DNA of 64,000 nt. Origin: an uncultured Hyphomicrobiales bacterium. Lineage in GTDB: Bacteria; Pseudomonadota; Alphaproteobacteria; Rhizobiales; Xanthobacteraceae. Where the stretch lies: the NCBI GenBank assembly GCA_903839845.1, contig CAIMEA010000204.1, forward strand, positions 1 through 64,000, given 5' to 3'. The position numbers were made by a program, and so were the translations under genes. The notes under the pieces were generated by a model, which searched no databases, had not been told where the DNA came from, and worked only from the letters and a program-made list of their open reading frames with translations. The first letter of the stretch is position 1, and each line of letters starts with the position of its first letter. Shown here one piece after another: positions 31,750 through 40,835 of the stretch.

Positions 31750-34689
31750 TTGACGGTTGTTCTACCCGGCCTGGAAAGGCGTCTGAAGGCCGAATTGACG
31801 GGGGATGTCCAGTTCGACCGCTATACCCGCGGCCGCTATGCGACCGACGCCTCGCATTACCAGATCACCCCGGTCGGCGTGGTGGCCCCCCGAACGGTCG
31901 AGGAGGCCGAGCGGGCGATCGGGATCGCCCGGCAGGAGGGCGTTACCGTCCTCGCCCGTGGCGGCGGCACCTCCCAGTGTGGCCAGACGGTGGGCTCCTC
32001 GCTGGTCGTCGATGGCTCGAAATACCTCACCCGAATCCTCGAACTGGACGTCAAAAACGCCCGCGTCACGGTCGAGCCGGGCATTGTGCTGGACGAACTC
32101 AATCGGCAGCTTAAAGGCCATGGCCTGTGGTTCCCGGTCGACATTTCGACCGCCTCCCGCGCCACCATCGGCGGTATGGCCGGCAACAATTCCTGCGGCG
32201 GTCGTTCGCTGCGCTACGGCACCACGCGCGACAATGTGCTGTCGATCGACGCGCTGCTGGCCGACGGGACGAAAGCGCATTTCGGGCCGATGGGCGGCAG
32301 CCTCGACGATGTGCCGCCGGCGATACGGCCGCTGGCGAAGGACCTGCTCGAGATCGGCGCGCGCGAGGCCAGCGAGATCGCCGCGCGCTTCCCCAAAGTG
32401 CAGCGCCGCGTCGGCGGCTATAATCTCGATGCGCTGGTACCGGGCAAGTACTCGGGCAAGAACGATATCAACCTGTCGCATATTCTTGTCGGCTCGGAAG
32501 GCACGCTCGGCTATTCGACGCGCATCGAATTGAAGTTGTCGCCCTTGCTCGGCAAGCGCGCCGTCGGCGCCGTGCATTTCGGCAGCTTCTACGAGGCGAT
32601 GAATTGCGCGCAGCACATCGTCAAGCTGAAGCCCATCGCGGTCGAACTGATCGACCAGACCATGATCGAACTGGCTGGTGCGATCGCGATGTTCAAGCCG
32701 ACGCTCGATCGGTTCGTGCGCGATTTGCCGGCGGCGATCCTGCTGGTCGAGTTCGGCGAGGACGATCAGAACGAAAATCTGTCGCGGCTGCGCCAGCTTA
32801 ACGAATTGATCGGCGATCTCGGTTTTGCCTGGAGCAACAGCGGCGCCAAATGGGGCGGTGTTGTCGACATTCTCGACGGCAGCTTGCAAGCAGCGATCAC
32901 CGACGTGCGCACGTCGGGCCTCAACATCATGATGTCGATGAAGGAGAGCGGCAAGCCGGTGTCCTTCGTCGAGGATTGCGCGGTGCCGCTCGAACATCTC
33001 GCCGACTACACGACGCGGCTGACGGAAATCTTCGAGAAGAACGGCACGCGCGGTACCTGGTACGCCCATGCCGGCAATGGTTGCCTGCATGTACGGCCGG
33101 TGCTGAACTTGCGGCTGGACAAAGATGTGCATGCGATGCGCGCGATCGCCGAAGAGGCCTTCGCCATGGTGCGCGAATACAAGGGCTCGCATTCCGGCGA
33201 ACATGGCGACGGGCTGGTGCGCTCGGAATTCAATGAGCCGATGTTCGGCTCGCAACTCGCCCGCGCCTTCGAGGAAATAAAGGACCGTTTCGATCCGAAT
33301 GGTTTCTACAATCCCGGCAGGATCGTGCGCGCGCCGAAATTCGATGACCGCTCGCTGTTCCGCTACAAGCCGGATTACGCCGGCGTCGAGATCAAGACCG
33401 AACTGGACTGGTCGGCCTATCCAGGCGTCGGCGGTGGCCTGCAAGGCGCCGTCGAGATGTGCAACAACAATGGCGCTTGCCGCAAACTGGCCGGCGGCGC
33501 AATGTGCCCATCCTATCGCGTCACCCGCGACGAGCGTGACGTCACCCGCGGCCGCGCCAATACATTGCGGCTGGCGATCAGCGGCCAGCTTGGGCCGGAT
33601 GCGCTGGCCTCGGACGAGATGGCGGAAACGCTGTCGCTGTGCGTCTCGTGCAAGGCCTGCCGCAGCGAATGTCCGACCGGCGTCGACATGGCCCGCATGA
33701 AAATCGAAGTGCTGGCCGCGCGCGCCGCCAAGCATGGGCTCACGCTGCACGACCGGCTGGTCGGCTATTTGCCACGTTACGCGCCGCTGGCCGCGCGCTT
33801 TGCCGCTTTTTTCAATCTGCGCGACAAGGTGCCGTTGCTGCGCTGGGCTTCGGAAGCCTTCGCCGGCTTCTCCACGCGACGCAGCCTGCCGCGTTGGCGA
33901 GGCGATATTTATCGCGACCGTTCCGCCGGTGAAGAGCCGAGGCGCGAGGTCTTGCTGTTTGCCGACACCTTCAACCGCTATTTCGAACGCGAGAATCTCG
34001 ACGCGGCGCTGTCGGTGCTGGTCGCCGGCGGCTATCGCGTCCATGCGGCAATGCCCGCCGATGGCACAACCCGGCCGTTGTGCTGCGGCCGCACTTTCCT
34101 GTCGGTCGGCAAAGTCGACGAGGCGCGCGCCGAGATGCGCCGCACTTTGGCGGCTTTGGCGCCCTTCGCGATGCGCGGAATTCCCATCGTCGGCCTGGAA
34201 CCAAGTTGCCTGCTGACCTTGCGCGATGAATTGCCGGCGCTGCTCAAAGGCGAGGTTGCCGACAAGATTGCAATCAACGCGCTGCTGTTGGAGGAATTTC
34301 TCGCTCGCGAACATAAAGCCGGGAATCTTGAATTGCCGCTCGGGGCGCTGCCGCAAAAGGCGCTGCTGCATGGCCACTGCCATCAGAAGTCCTTCGGTGC
34401 GATGGGCGCGGTGGAAAGCGTGTTGAAGCTCATTCCCGGACTGAGCGTCGAGACGATCGAATCGAGCTGCTGCGGCATGGCCGGCTCGTTCGGCTATAAC
34501 AAGGATACGATCGACGTATCGCTCAAAATGGGCGAGTTGTCGCTGTTGCCGGCGGTGCGCAAAGCGCCCGGCGATACGATGATCGTCGCAGACGGTACGT
34601 CATGCCGGCACCAGATCCACGACGGCGCCGCGCGCGATGCCCTGCACGTCGCGCGCGTGCTGGCGATGAGCGTCGCAGCAGCGAAGTAA
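31750..34689 (+). CDS. FAD- and Fe-S-binding 2-hydroxyacid dehydrogenase (GlcD-GlcF fusion type)
   Basis: Membrane-associated flavoprotein of about 979 residues. The N-terminal FAD domain (VVAPRTVEEAERAIGIARQEGVTVLARGGGTSQCGQTVG) is the VAO/PCMH fold. HAGNGCLHVRPVLNLR and HSGEHGDG are the FAD-oxidase C-terminal motifs. Fe-S ligands are in MCNNNGACRK...GAMCPSYR and CVSCKACRSECPTGVD. CCG domains follow (RPLCCGRTF, HGHCHQKS, ESSCCGMAGSFGY). Like E. coli YdiJ in layout, it may oxidise D-2-hydroxyglutarate, D-lactate or glycolate. I start at TTG 31750, 9 nt after GAGG; ATG 31612 (46 residues longer) is the track alternative. Confidence 0.9.
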   Translation: MTVVLPGLERRLKAELTGDVQFDRYTRGRYATDASHYQITPVGVVAPRTVEEAERAIGIARQEGVTVLARGGGTSQCGQTVGSSLVVDGSKYLTRILELDVKNARVTVEPGIVLDELNRQLKGHGLWFPVDISTASRATIGGMAGNNSCGGRSLRYGTTRDNVLSIDALLADGTKAHFGPMGGSLDDVPPAIRPLAKDLLEIGAREASEIAARFPKVQRRVGGYNLDALVPGKYSGKNDINLSHILVGSEGTLGYSTRIELKLSPLLGKRAVGAVHFGSFYEAMNCAQHIVKLKPIAVELIDQTMIELAGAIAMFKPTLDRFVRDLPAAILLVEFGEDDQNENLSRLRQLNELIGDLGFAWSNSGAKWGGVVDILDGSLQAAITDVRTSGLNIMMSMKESGKPVSFVEDCAVPLEHLADYTTRLTEIFEKNGTRGTWYAHAGNGCLHVRPVLNLRLDKDVHAMRAIAEEAFAMVREYKGSHSGEHGDGLVRSEFNEPMFGSQLARAFEEIKDRFDPNGFYNPGRIVRAPKFDDRSLFRYKPDYAGVEIKTELDWSAYPGVGGGLQGAVEMCNNNGACRKLAGGAMCPSYRVTRDERDVTRGRANTLRLAISGQLGPDALASDEMAETLSLCVSCKACRSECPTGVDMARMKIEVLAARAAKHGLTLHDRLVGYLPRYAPLAARFAAFFNLRDKVPLLRWASEAFAGFSTRRSLPRWRGDIYRDRSAGEEPRREVLLFADTFNRYFERENLDAALSVLVAGGYRVHAAMPADGTTRPLCCGRTFLSVGKVDEARAEMRRTLAALAPFAMRGIPIVGLEPSCLLTLRDELPALLKGEVADKIAINALLLEEFLAREHKAGNLELPLGALPQKALLHGHCHQKSFGAMGAVESVLKLIPGLSVETIESSCCGMAGSFGYNKDTIDVSLKMGELSLLPAVRKAPGDTMIVADGTSCRHQIHDGAARDALHVARVLAMSVAAAK

Positions 34690-37600
34690 TTATTCCGCGG
34701 GGCGTTCCGCCGCGCGCGGCGGCGGCGCTGTGTGGGCTACCGCGGGCATGAAGAGTCGCGCAAAGATCGGTATTACCAGCAAGCTGCAGATCGGCGAAAG
34801 CAGCATTCCGCCGACGATGACGCAGGCCAGCGGCTGCTGCACCTGCGAGCCGATGCCGGTCGAGAACGCGGCCGGCACGAGGCCGATACAGGCCGAGAAA
34901 CCGGTCATGAATATCTGCCGCATGCGGGTCTGCGCGGCGCCTATGATAGACTCTTCGCGGCTCAGGCCTTCCTCCATGCTGCGGCGGATGTAAGAGACCA
35001 GCAGGATGCCATCCATCGCCGACACGCCGAACAGCGAAATGAAGCCGACCGCCGCCGAGACGCTTGCGTTCAGGCCCGCGACATAGAGGCCGAGAATGCC
35101 GCCCGCCACCGCGAAGGGAATCCCGGCAAGCGCCAGCAGGCTGTCGCGAACCGAATTAAACAGGCTGTAGAGCAGCATCATAATCAGCACGAGGCTGAGC
35201 GGCACGATGATGGCAAGGCGCTTCTTGGCCTCGACCAGCGCGCCGAACTCGCCCGACCATTCTAGGCGATAGCCGGTCTGCAATGGCACGTTCATGGCAA
35301 TGCGGGCCTGCGCCTCGCCAACCGTCGAGCCGAGGTCGCGGCCGCGCACACTGTATTTGATCGGGATGAAACGCTCGGTATTCTGGCGGTAGATATAGGC
35401 CGCGCCCGTTTCCACCCGGACTGACGCGACGTCGCCGAGCGTGATATAGCTGGTCGGCGCTTTCGGGTCGGCGTTCGGTAAAGCGACCGGCACCGAACGG
35501 ATGGCGTCGATGTTGTCGCGGTATTGCGGCGCGAGGCGCACGGTGAGCGGAAAGTTTTTCTCGCCTTCGTAGATGCGCGTCACTTCCTGACCGCCGATGG
35601 CGGCCTGCACCACAGTGTTCATGTCGCTGACGGTGATGCCGTAGCGCGCGGCCTTGGCGCGGTCGACCTGGATCAGCAGGTTGGGCTGGCCGAGCAGGCT
35701 GAAGGCGCCCGGATCGGTAACGCCCGGCACTTTCGCCAATTCATCCTTGACCAGTTTGGAAAGGCGTTCGAGTTCGGCGAGATCGGGGCCGAATATCTTG
35801 ACCGAGTTCTCCCCCTTCACGCCGGAAACGGCCTCCTCGATGTTATCCTGGATGTATTGCGAGAAATTGAAATCGACGCCGATGAACTCGCTCTCAAGCT
35901 GGTTGGATATCTGCTTGACCAGCATCGGCTTGGTCAGGCCTTTCGGCCATTCGTTGAACGGCTTGAGGGGCACGAAGAATTCGGCGACGAACGAGCCGTC
36001 CGGATCGGTGGCGTCCTCGCCGCGGCCTTGTTCGGACACCACCGTCTGCACCGGCGCGTAGCCGGCGATGATATTGCGGATCTTGTCGACGTTGTCGCGG
36101 CCGGCTTCAAGCGTCACCGTCGGCGGCAGCAGAGCGCGGATCCACATGTTGCCTTCTTCCAGCTTCGGCAGGAACTCGGTGCCGAGCTGCACGCCGAGCC
36201 CGCCGCAGATCACCAGAAACGCAACCGCGCTCATGGCCGCCGGTTTCGCATTGCGCACCGCCAGGATCAGCACGCGCTGGTAGCCGATGCGGATATGGCG
36301 CACCAGGAAGGTTTCAACCTCGTTGACCTTGTCGGGCAACAGCAGCGCGGACAAGACCGGCGTAATTGTGAAGGTCGCGATCACGGCGCCGAGCAAAGCG
36401 TAGGCGTAGGTACGAGCCATCGGGCTGAAAATCTGGCCTTCGACGCCCTGCATCGTGAACAGCGGCAGGAAGGCGGCGATGGTGATGATCACCGAGAAGA
36501 AAATCGCCTTATCGACTTCGATCGCCGCGGTGAGAATGCGGTGCAGCTTGTCGCCGAGCGAACCGCCGCGGTCGGAAAAAGACTTGTAGGCGTGATGCGC
36601 CAGATGGCGGAAGACGTTTTCCACCATGATAACGGTGCCGTCGACAATGATGCCAAGGTCGATCGCGCCGACCGACAGCAGGTTCGCTGAATCGCCGCGC
36701 AGCACGGTGATGATAACGGCGAGGAAAAGCGCGACCGGAATGGTGGCGGCGACGATAATGGCGCAGCGCAGATTTCCGAGGAACATCCACTGGATCAGGA
36801 AGATCAGCGCGATACCGAACAGCATGTTGTGCATCACGGTGCTAACTGTGATCGCGACCAGATCTCCGCGGTCGTAGAATGGATCAATCTTGACGCCCGG
36901 CGGCAGGCTGCCGTCGTTGTTGATGCGCTCGATCGCGGCGCGCACGCGCGTCACCACGTCCATGGTGCGTTCGAGTTTTTGCATCAGTACGATGCCGAAA
37001 ATGACGTCGTCCTGTTTGTCGCGTCCCGCTATGCCGAGCCGGGGCGTGAAGCCGACGCGGTCGCGGGCGATGTCCGACAGCAGCACCGGCAGGCCGCCTT
37101 GCTGGGAGATCACGATGTTGTCGATATCGCTGAGCGAGCCCAGCGCGCCGACGCCGCGCACGTTTACCGATTGCTCGCCGACGGCGATGGTGCGGCCGCC
37201 GACATTGGCGTTGCTGGTCGAGATCGAATTGATGATCTGCGGCAGCGTCAGACCGTAGGCGCGCAAGCGGTCGAGATCAATTTCCGCCTGGTATTCCTTG
37301 GTCTTGCCGCCCAGCACCGAAACGTCGGCGACGCCCGGCACGACGCGCAGTTTACGCTCCACCACCCAGTCCTGGATGGTCTTGAGCTCGATCAGGTCCA
37401 TGCCCGGCGGACCCTTGAGCTGATAGCGCAGGATTTCGCTTATGCCGCCGGCCGGCGAGATGACCGGCGTGACGGTCGCGGGCAAGGTTGCGTCTTTCAG
37501 CCGGTTGACGACCTGCTGGCGGACGAAATTGTAATCGCGCCCGTATTCGAACTGCAGGCGGATGAAGCCCAGCGCGAACACTGTGTTCGAGCGGATGAAA

Positions 37601-37839
37601 GTAAGCCCCGGCGTGCTGGCGACCGCGATCTCCAGCGGGATCGTAACGTAGCGCTCGACTTCCTCGGGCGATTGCCCCGGAAATTGCGCGATGATCTCGA
37701 CGATCGGCGGCGCCGGATCCGGGTAAGCCTCGACGTTAAGCGTGGTGAATGCGACGTAGCCGATGCCGATGAAGGCGGCGAACCCGACCAAAGCGAGAGG
37801 GCGGCGGGACAGGCAAGCTGCGATAAGGCTGCGGATCAT
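34690..37839 (-). CDS. HME-type (CzcA/CusA-like) RND efflux pump inner-membrane subunit
   Basis: 1049-residue proton-driven transporter with the RND layout: TM1 (PLALVGFAAFIGIGYVAF), two large periplasmic loops and twelve membrane spans. EAYPDPAPPIVEIIAQFPGQSPEEVERYVTIPLE is the usual N-terminal stretch of the heavy-metal/CzcA branch. In TM4, LLSVGAIDLGIIVDGTVIMVENVFRHL has the acidic residues used for proton transfer. Export may be of a metal cation or of another compound; RND ligand choice cannot be read here. It lies 6 nt after the adaptor gene. Its stop codon abuts the stop of the convergent FAD/Fe-S gene with no spacer. Confidence 0.9.
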   Translation of the reverse strand: MIRSLIAACLSRRPLALVGFAAFIGIGYVAFTTLNVEAYPDPAPPIVEIIAQFPGQSPEEVERYVTIPLEIAVASTPGLTFIRSNTVFALGFIRLQFEYGRDYNFVRQQVVNRLKDATLPATVTPVISPAGGISEILRYQLKGPPGMDLIELKTIQDWVVERKLRVVPGVADVSVLGGKTKEYQAEIDLDRLRAYGLTLPQIINSISTSNANVGGRTIAVGEQSVNVRGVGALGSLSDIDNIVISQQGGLPVLLSDIARDRVGFTPRLGIAGRDKQDDVIFGIVLMQKLERTMDVVTRVRAAIERINNDGSLPPGVKIDPFYDRGDLVAITVSTVMHNMLFGIALIFLIQWMFLGNLRCAIIVAATIPVALFLAVIITVLRGDSANLLSVGAIDLGIIVDGTVIMVENVFRHLAHHAYKSFSDRGGSLGDKLHRILTAAIEVDKAIFFSVIITIAAFLPLFTMQGVEGQIFSPMARTYAYALLGAVIATFTITPVLSALLLPDKVNEVETFLVRHIRIGYQRVLILAVRNAKPAAMSAVAFLVICGGLGVQLGTEFLPKLEEGNMWIRALLPPTVTLEAGRDNVDKIRNIIAGYAPVQTVVSEQGRGEDATDPDGSFVAEFFVPLKPFNEWPKGLTKPMLVKQISNQLESEFIGVDFNFSQYIQDNIEEAVSGVKGENSVKIFGPDLAELERLSKLVKDELAKVPGVTDPGAFSLLGQPNLLIQVDRAKAARYGITVSDMNTVVQAAIGGQEVTRIYEGEKNFPLTVRLAPQYRDNIDAIRSVPVALPNADPKAPTSYITLGDVASVRVETGAAYIYRQNTERFIPIKYSVRGRDLGSTVGEAQARIAMNVPLQTGYRLEWSGEFGALVEAKKRLAIIVPLSLVLIMMLLYSLFNSVRDSLLALAGIPFAVAGGILGLYVAGLNASVSAAVGFISLFGVSAMDGILLVSYIRRSMEEGLSREESIIGAAQTRMRQIFMTGFSACIGLVPAAFSTGIGSQVQQPLACVIVGGMLLSPICSLLVIPIFARLFMPAVAHTAPPPRAAERPAE

Positions 37840-37845
37840 GACCGG

Positions 37846-39108
37846 TCAGCTACCGGTGGCTTCGCGGTCGACGAACAGGCTGCCCCTGCCGATAACCTTT
37901 TCGCCGACGCTCAGGCCTTCGAGGACCTGAACGGCTTGTCCATTGGAAAGGCCGGTCTTGATGGTGCGTGATTCAAGGGATTTATCGTCGCGGACCACCC
38001 AGACCCGCGCGATGTTGCCGTCGTTGATGATGGCTTCGCGCGGCACTGCCAGTGAGCTGTCGCCCTCGTCGGTGACGATGGTCACGCTGGCGAACATTTC
38101 GGGGCGCAGTATGCCTTCGGCGTTGTTGAGCGTCGCACGCACCACCAAACGGCGGGTGCCGGAGTCGAGCGAGGTCGCGACATAGGCAATGTCCGCGCTG
38201 AAGACGCGGTTCGGATAAGCAAGAACCGAAAAACGCAACGACTGGCCAACTCTTACGTTCGGCGCGTCGATTTCGCGGATGTAAGCGATCAGCCAGACAG
38301 TCGACAGATCGCCAATCACGAACGTCGCGTCATTGGCTGCGGCGCTGTTTGACGTTGTATTGACGTATTGGCCGGGGCCGACCTTGCGCTGCACGACGGT
38401 GCCGGCGATCGGCGAAGAGATCGTGGTCTGTGGGCTGATGTCACCGGTCTCGCCGAACTTGGTGATCTCCTCGTCGGTCTTGCCGAGGATGCGTAAACGG
38501 TTGCGCACGGCTTCGAGCGAAATCTGCGCCGAACGCAAATCGTTCTGCGCGGCCAGGCTCGCTGCCTGCGATTGTTGCACGTCACGCAGCGGTGCGGCGC
38601 GGGTCTCATAAAGCGATTTGTTCTGCTGCTCGACGATCCTAGCCAGGTCGAGCGCGGACTTGGCCTTGTTCATGGTGACGATGGCGCCGATGAAGTCGTT
38701 TTGCGCCTGCACCATGTCCGGCGATTCAACGACGAAAAGGCCTTGGCCGGCCTGCACCATGTCGCCGGGCTTGGCGAGAAGCTTTACGACGCGTCCGGCA
38801 TAGGGCGAATAGACAAGCGTCGCGCGGTCTTCGTCGATGGAGATTTTGCCCTCGGTCAATCGCTCGGTGCGGAAGGTCTGCTGCGTCACTGGCTCGATCG
38901 ACAGCGAGCCCCATTGCTTGGGTCCCGGATACAGACGGTCGCCGACCCGGCGCGCCTGGTTGGGCCGGTCAACTTCGGCAACGACATCGTCCTTATGGCG
39001 CGCGAATGTGCCCGTCAACACGGTCAGCGATATCCCAGCGATCAATACGACTGCTGCGATCGCTATATTTCGCGGGGTCGTCAGCGGCCGCAGTGCAAAC
39101 GGCATCAT
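37846..39108 (-). CDS. RND efflux periplasmic adaptor (membrane fusion) protein
   Basis: 420 residues. One N-terminal membrane anchor (NIAIAAVVLIAGISLTVLTGTF) is followed by the lipoyl/barrel-sandwich halves (LVYSPYAGRVVKLLAKPGDMVQAGQGLFVVESPDM and TTISSPIAGTVVQRKVGPGQYV) around a helical hairpin (residues ~125-200), then beta-barrel and membrane-proximal domains. Most CzcB/CusB relatives act with a TolC-like channel, but no outer-membrane factor gene follows. ATG 39108 or 39105 are both possible. It is first in the pump operon and divergent from the porin gene. Confidence 0.88.
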   Translation of the reverse strand: MMPFALRPLTTPRNIAIAAVVLIAGISLTVLTGTFARHKDDVVAEVDRPNQARRVGDRLYPGPKQWGSLSIEPVTQQTFRTERLTEGKISIDEDRATLVYSPYAGRVVKLLAKPGDMVQAGQGLFVVESPDMVQAQNDFIGAIVTMNKAKSALDLARIVEQQNKSLYETRAAPLRDVQQSQAASLAAQNDLRSAQISLEAVRNRLRILGKTDEEITKFGETGDISPQTTISSPIAGTVVQRKVGPGQYVNTTSNSAAANDATFVIGDLSTVWLIAYIREIDAPNVRVGQSLRFSVLAYPNRVFSADIAYVATSLDSGTRRLVVRATLNNAEGILRPEMFASVTIVTDEGDSSLAVPREAIINDGNIARVWVVRDDKSLESRTIKTGLSNGQAVQVLEGLSVGEKVIGRGSLFVDREATGS

Positions 39109-39190
39109 TTTTTAATTGTCCCGATGAGCCGAACCAGAACCCTACGAGCGTGGATCGCCCCCGGCAGGTTTATAGGCCCTACTCATTAAT

Positions 39191-39267
39191 TGCAGCGCTT
39201 TCGTCATATAAATTTTTCACATCGGCATTAAAGCAGTAATCTTGGTCGCTTTTAATGCTGCGCTGCA
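39191..39267. promoter_or_regulatory. Nested inverted repeats in the RND/porin divergent region
   Basis: tgcagcgc (39191-39198) and gcgctgca (39260-39267) are exact inverted repeats. Inside, gcattaaagc (39225-39234) and gcttttaatgc (39248-39258) are inverted with one extra A. The 254-bp intergenic region is AT-richer than its surroundings, so this may be an operator or a cruciform. No protein can be named. Confidence 0.5.
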
Positions 39268-39362
39268 CATTTTACGTTGCAGTGCCTTCCTTATTAAGAA
39301 TAACTTGCAACAAGGCCGTCGGCCGTTATGCTCTGTCTTAACGAATTGGAACAGGCTTTTCC

Positions 39363-40733
39363 GTGCGGGTAATGTCAGTGGTGTCCAGGCGCGTTTTTTT
39401 TATTCTCTGCCTGGTTCTGGGCGCTTTTGCTGCGGCGCCGGCCGCCGCGCAGACAGCGAATGGCAACGGCATCACCGAGCCTTCGATCGCGACCAGCCTG
39501 CCGCAGAACGGCGATCCGGCCGGTGCCCGCAAGCGGCTCGCCGAGCGCGGTTTTACCTACTACCTGATCTATACAAACGACGTTCTCAGCAACCTGTCGG
39601 GTGGCACCCGACGTGGCACCATCGACCAGGGCAAGCTTGAAGCCCAATTCACCCTCGACCTGGAAAAATTCGCCGGCTGGAAGGATCTGACGCTCTACGC
39701 CAACCTCTTCCAGACCCATAATACCGGCCGGATGCGCCGCGACTACATCGGCGGCATGAATACGATCGCGGCAATTGAGGCCAATCCGTCAATCCGCCTG
39801 TCCGAATTGTGGTTCGAGCGGAAATTTTGGGACGGTGCCGCCAGTTTCCGGATCGGCCAGCTCGTCGCCGACAACGAATTCTTCTTCAGCGACCTCAGTA
39901 ATATGTTTTTGCAGACCGACTGGCCGACGATTACGGCGGTCAATCTGCCGGGCGGTGCGCCGGCTTACCCGCTGTCGACGCCGGGTGCGCGGGTGAAGTT
40001 CGATGTCACGCCGAATGTTTCGCTGCTGGCCGCTGTCTTCAATGGCGATCCGGCTGGTCCCTGTGCCGGCGATCCCGACACTTGCAATCGTTATGGCTTG
40101 AATTTCCGGCTGCGTGATCCGGCCTTGGGCGTCGCCGAAGCGCAGTTCCGCTCCAATCAAGGCAAGGACGACACGGGACTGGCGCAGACCATCAAGCTTG
40201 GCGGCTGGAGCCATATTGGCCAGTTCGCCGACCAGCGCTTCGCCAATGACGGCACGTTACTAGCCAATCCGCAGGGTAGCGGCGTGCCGGCGCGGCATCG
40301 CGGCGATTACGGCTTCTATGGCATTATCGATCAACAGATTTACCGGCCGCGCGGCGCCGCCGCCGATGGCGGAATCTCAGTCTATGGCCTTGCGTCGATC
40401 ACGCCGTCCGACCGCAATCTCGTCAACCTCCAGCTCAACGGCGGCGTTGTCTTCGCAGGCTTCGTTCCCGGCCGTCCGGACGATCGTTTTGGTGCCAGCG
40501 TGGTGTATTCGCGCTTCTCGAATAGCGTCAGCGGGTTCGATCAGGATTTGATCAACACCAGCGGCGTGCCAGGCAATGTGCGTGACTATGAAGCCAATAT
40601 TGAGCTGTCCTACGTCGCGCAGATAGTGCCCGGCTGGACGGTGCAACCGGACTTTCAATATATCCGTCATCCGAGCGGTGTCTCCGGCCGCGACGCCAAG
40701 ATGCTGGGCGTCCGCTCTATCTTGAAATTCTGA
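39363..40733 (+). CDS. OprB-like carbohydrate-selective porin
   Basis: 456-residue outer-membrane beta barrel. Signal peptide VFFILCLVLGAFAAAPAAAQT with cleavage after the Ala-rich stretch. Alternating strands with turns are visible (DLTLYANLFQTHNTGRMRRDYIGGMNTIAAIEANPSIRLSELWFERKFWDGAASFRIGQLVADNEFFFSDLSNMFLQTDWPT), and the chain ends in Phe (SILKF), as expected for insertion into the outer membrane. GTG 39363 has AGG 7 nt upstream; ATG 39372 is also possible. It is divergent from the RND pump. OprB-type porins import sugars, but some have other roles. Confidence 0.85.
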   Translation: MRVMSVVSRRVFFILCLVLGAFAAAPAAAQTANGNGITEPSIATSLPQNGDPAGARKRLAERGFTYYLIYTNDVLSNLSGGTRRGTIDQGKLEAQFTLDLEKFAGWKDLTLYANLFQTHNTGRMRRDYIGGMNTIAAIEANPSIRLSELWFERKFWDGAASFRIGQLVADNEFFFSDLSNMFLQTDWPTITAVNLPGGAPAYPLSTPGARVKFDVTPNVSLLAAVFNGDPAGPCAGDPDTCNRYGLNFRLRDPALGVAEAQFRSNQGKDDTGLAQTIKLGGWSHIGQFADQRFANDGTLLANPQGSGVPARHRGDYGFYGIIDQQIYRPRGAAADGGISVYGLASITPSDRNLVNLQLNGGVVFAGFVPGRPDDRFGASVVYSRFSNSVSGFDQDLINTSGVPGNVRDYEANIELSYVAQIVPGWTVQPDFQYIRHPSGVSGRDAKMLGVRSILKF

Positions 40734-40835
40734 AGGCCAAAAATTGACCCGCCCGGAGTGGGTCTCTCCGAATTTGCCGCTGCCTCGGCGTTTCTTATTG
40801 GCTATAATTCACAGCCGCCGGGCAGGGACCGAATC

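Noticed and set aside
31762-34383. 873-residue ORF antisense to the FAD/Fe-S dehydrogenase
   Set aside because: It mirrors a gene with clear domains on the other strand, has low-complexity His/Arg/Ala-rich composition and no ribosome site; it is a GC-rich shadow frame.
40734-40835. TPP riboswitch upstream of the ThiY-like importer
   Set aside because: No CTGAGA or ACCTGATCTGG-like thi-box segments in the leader.
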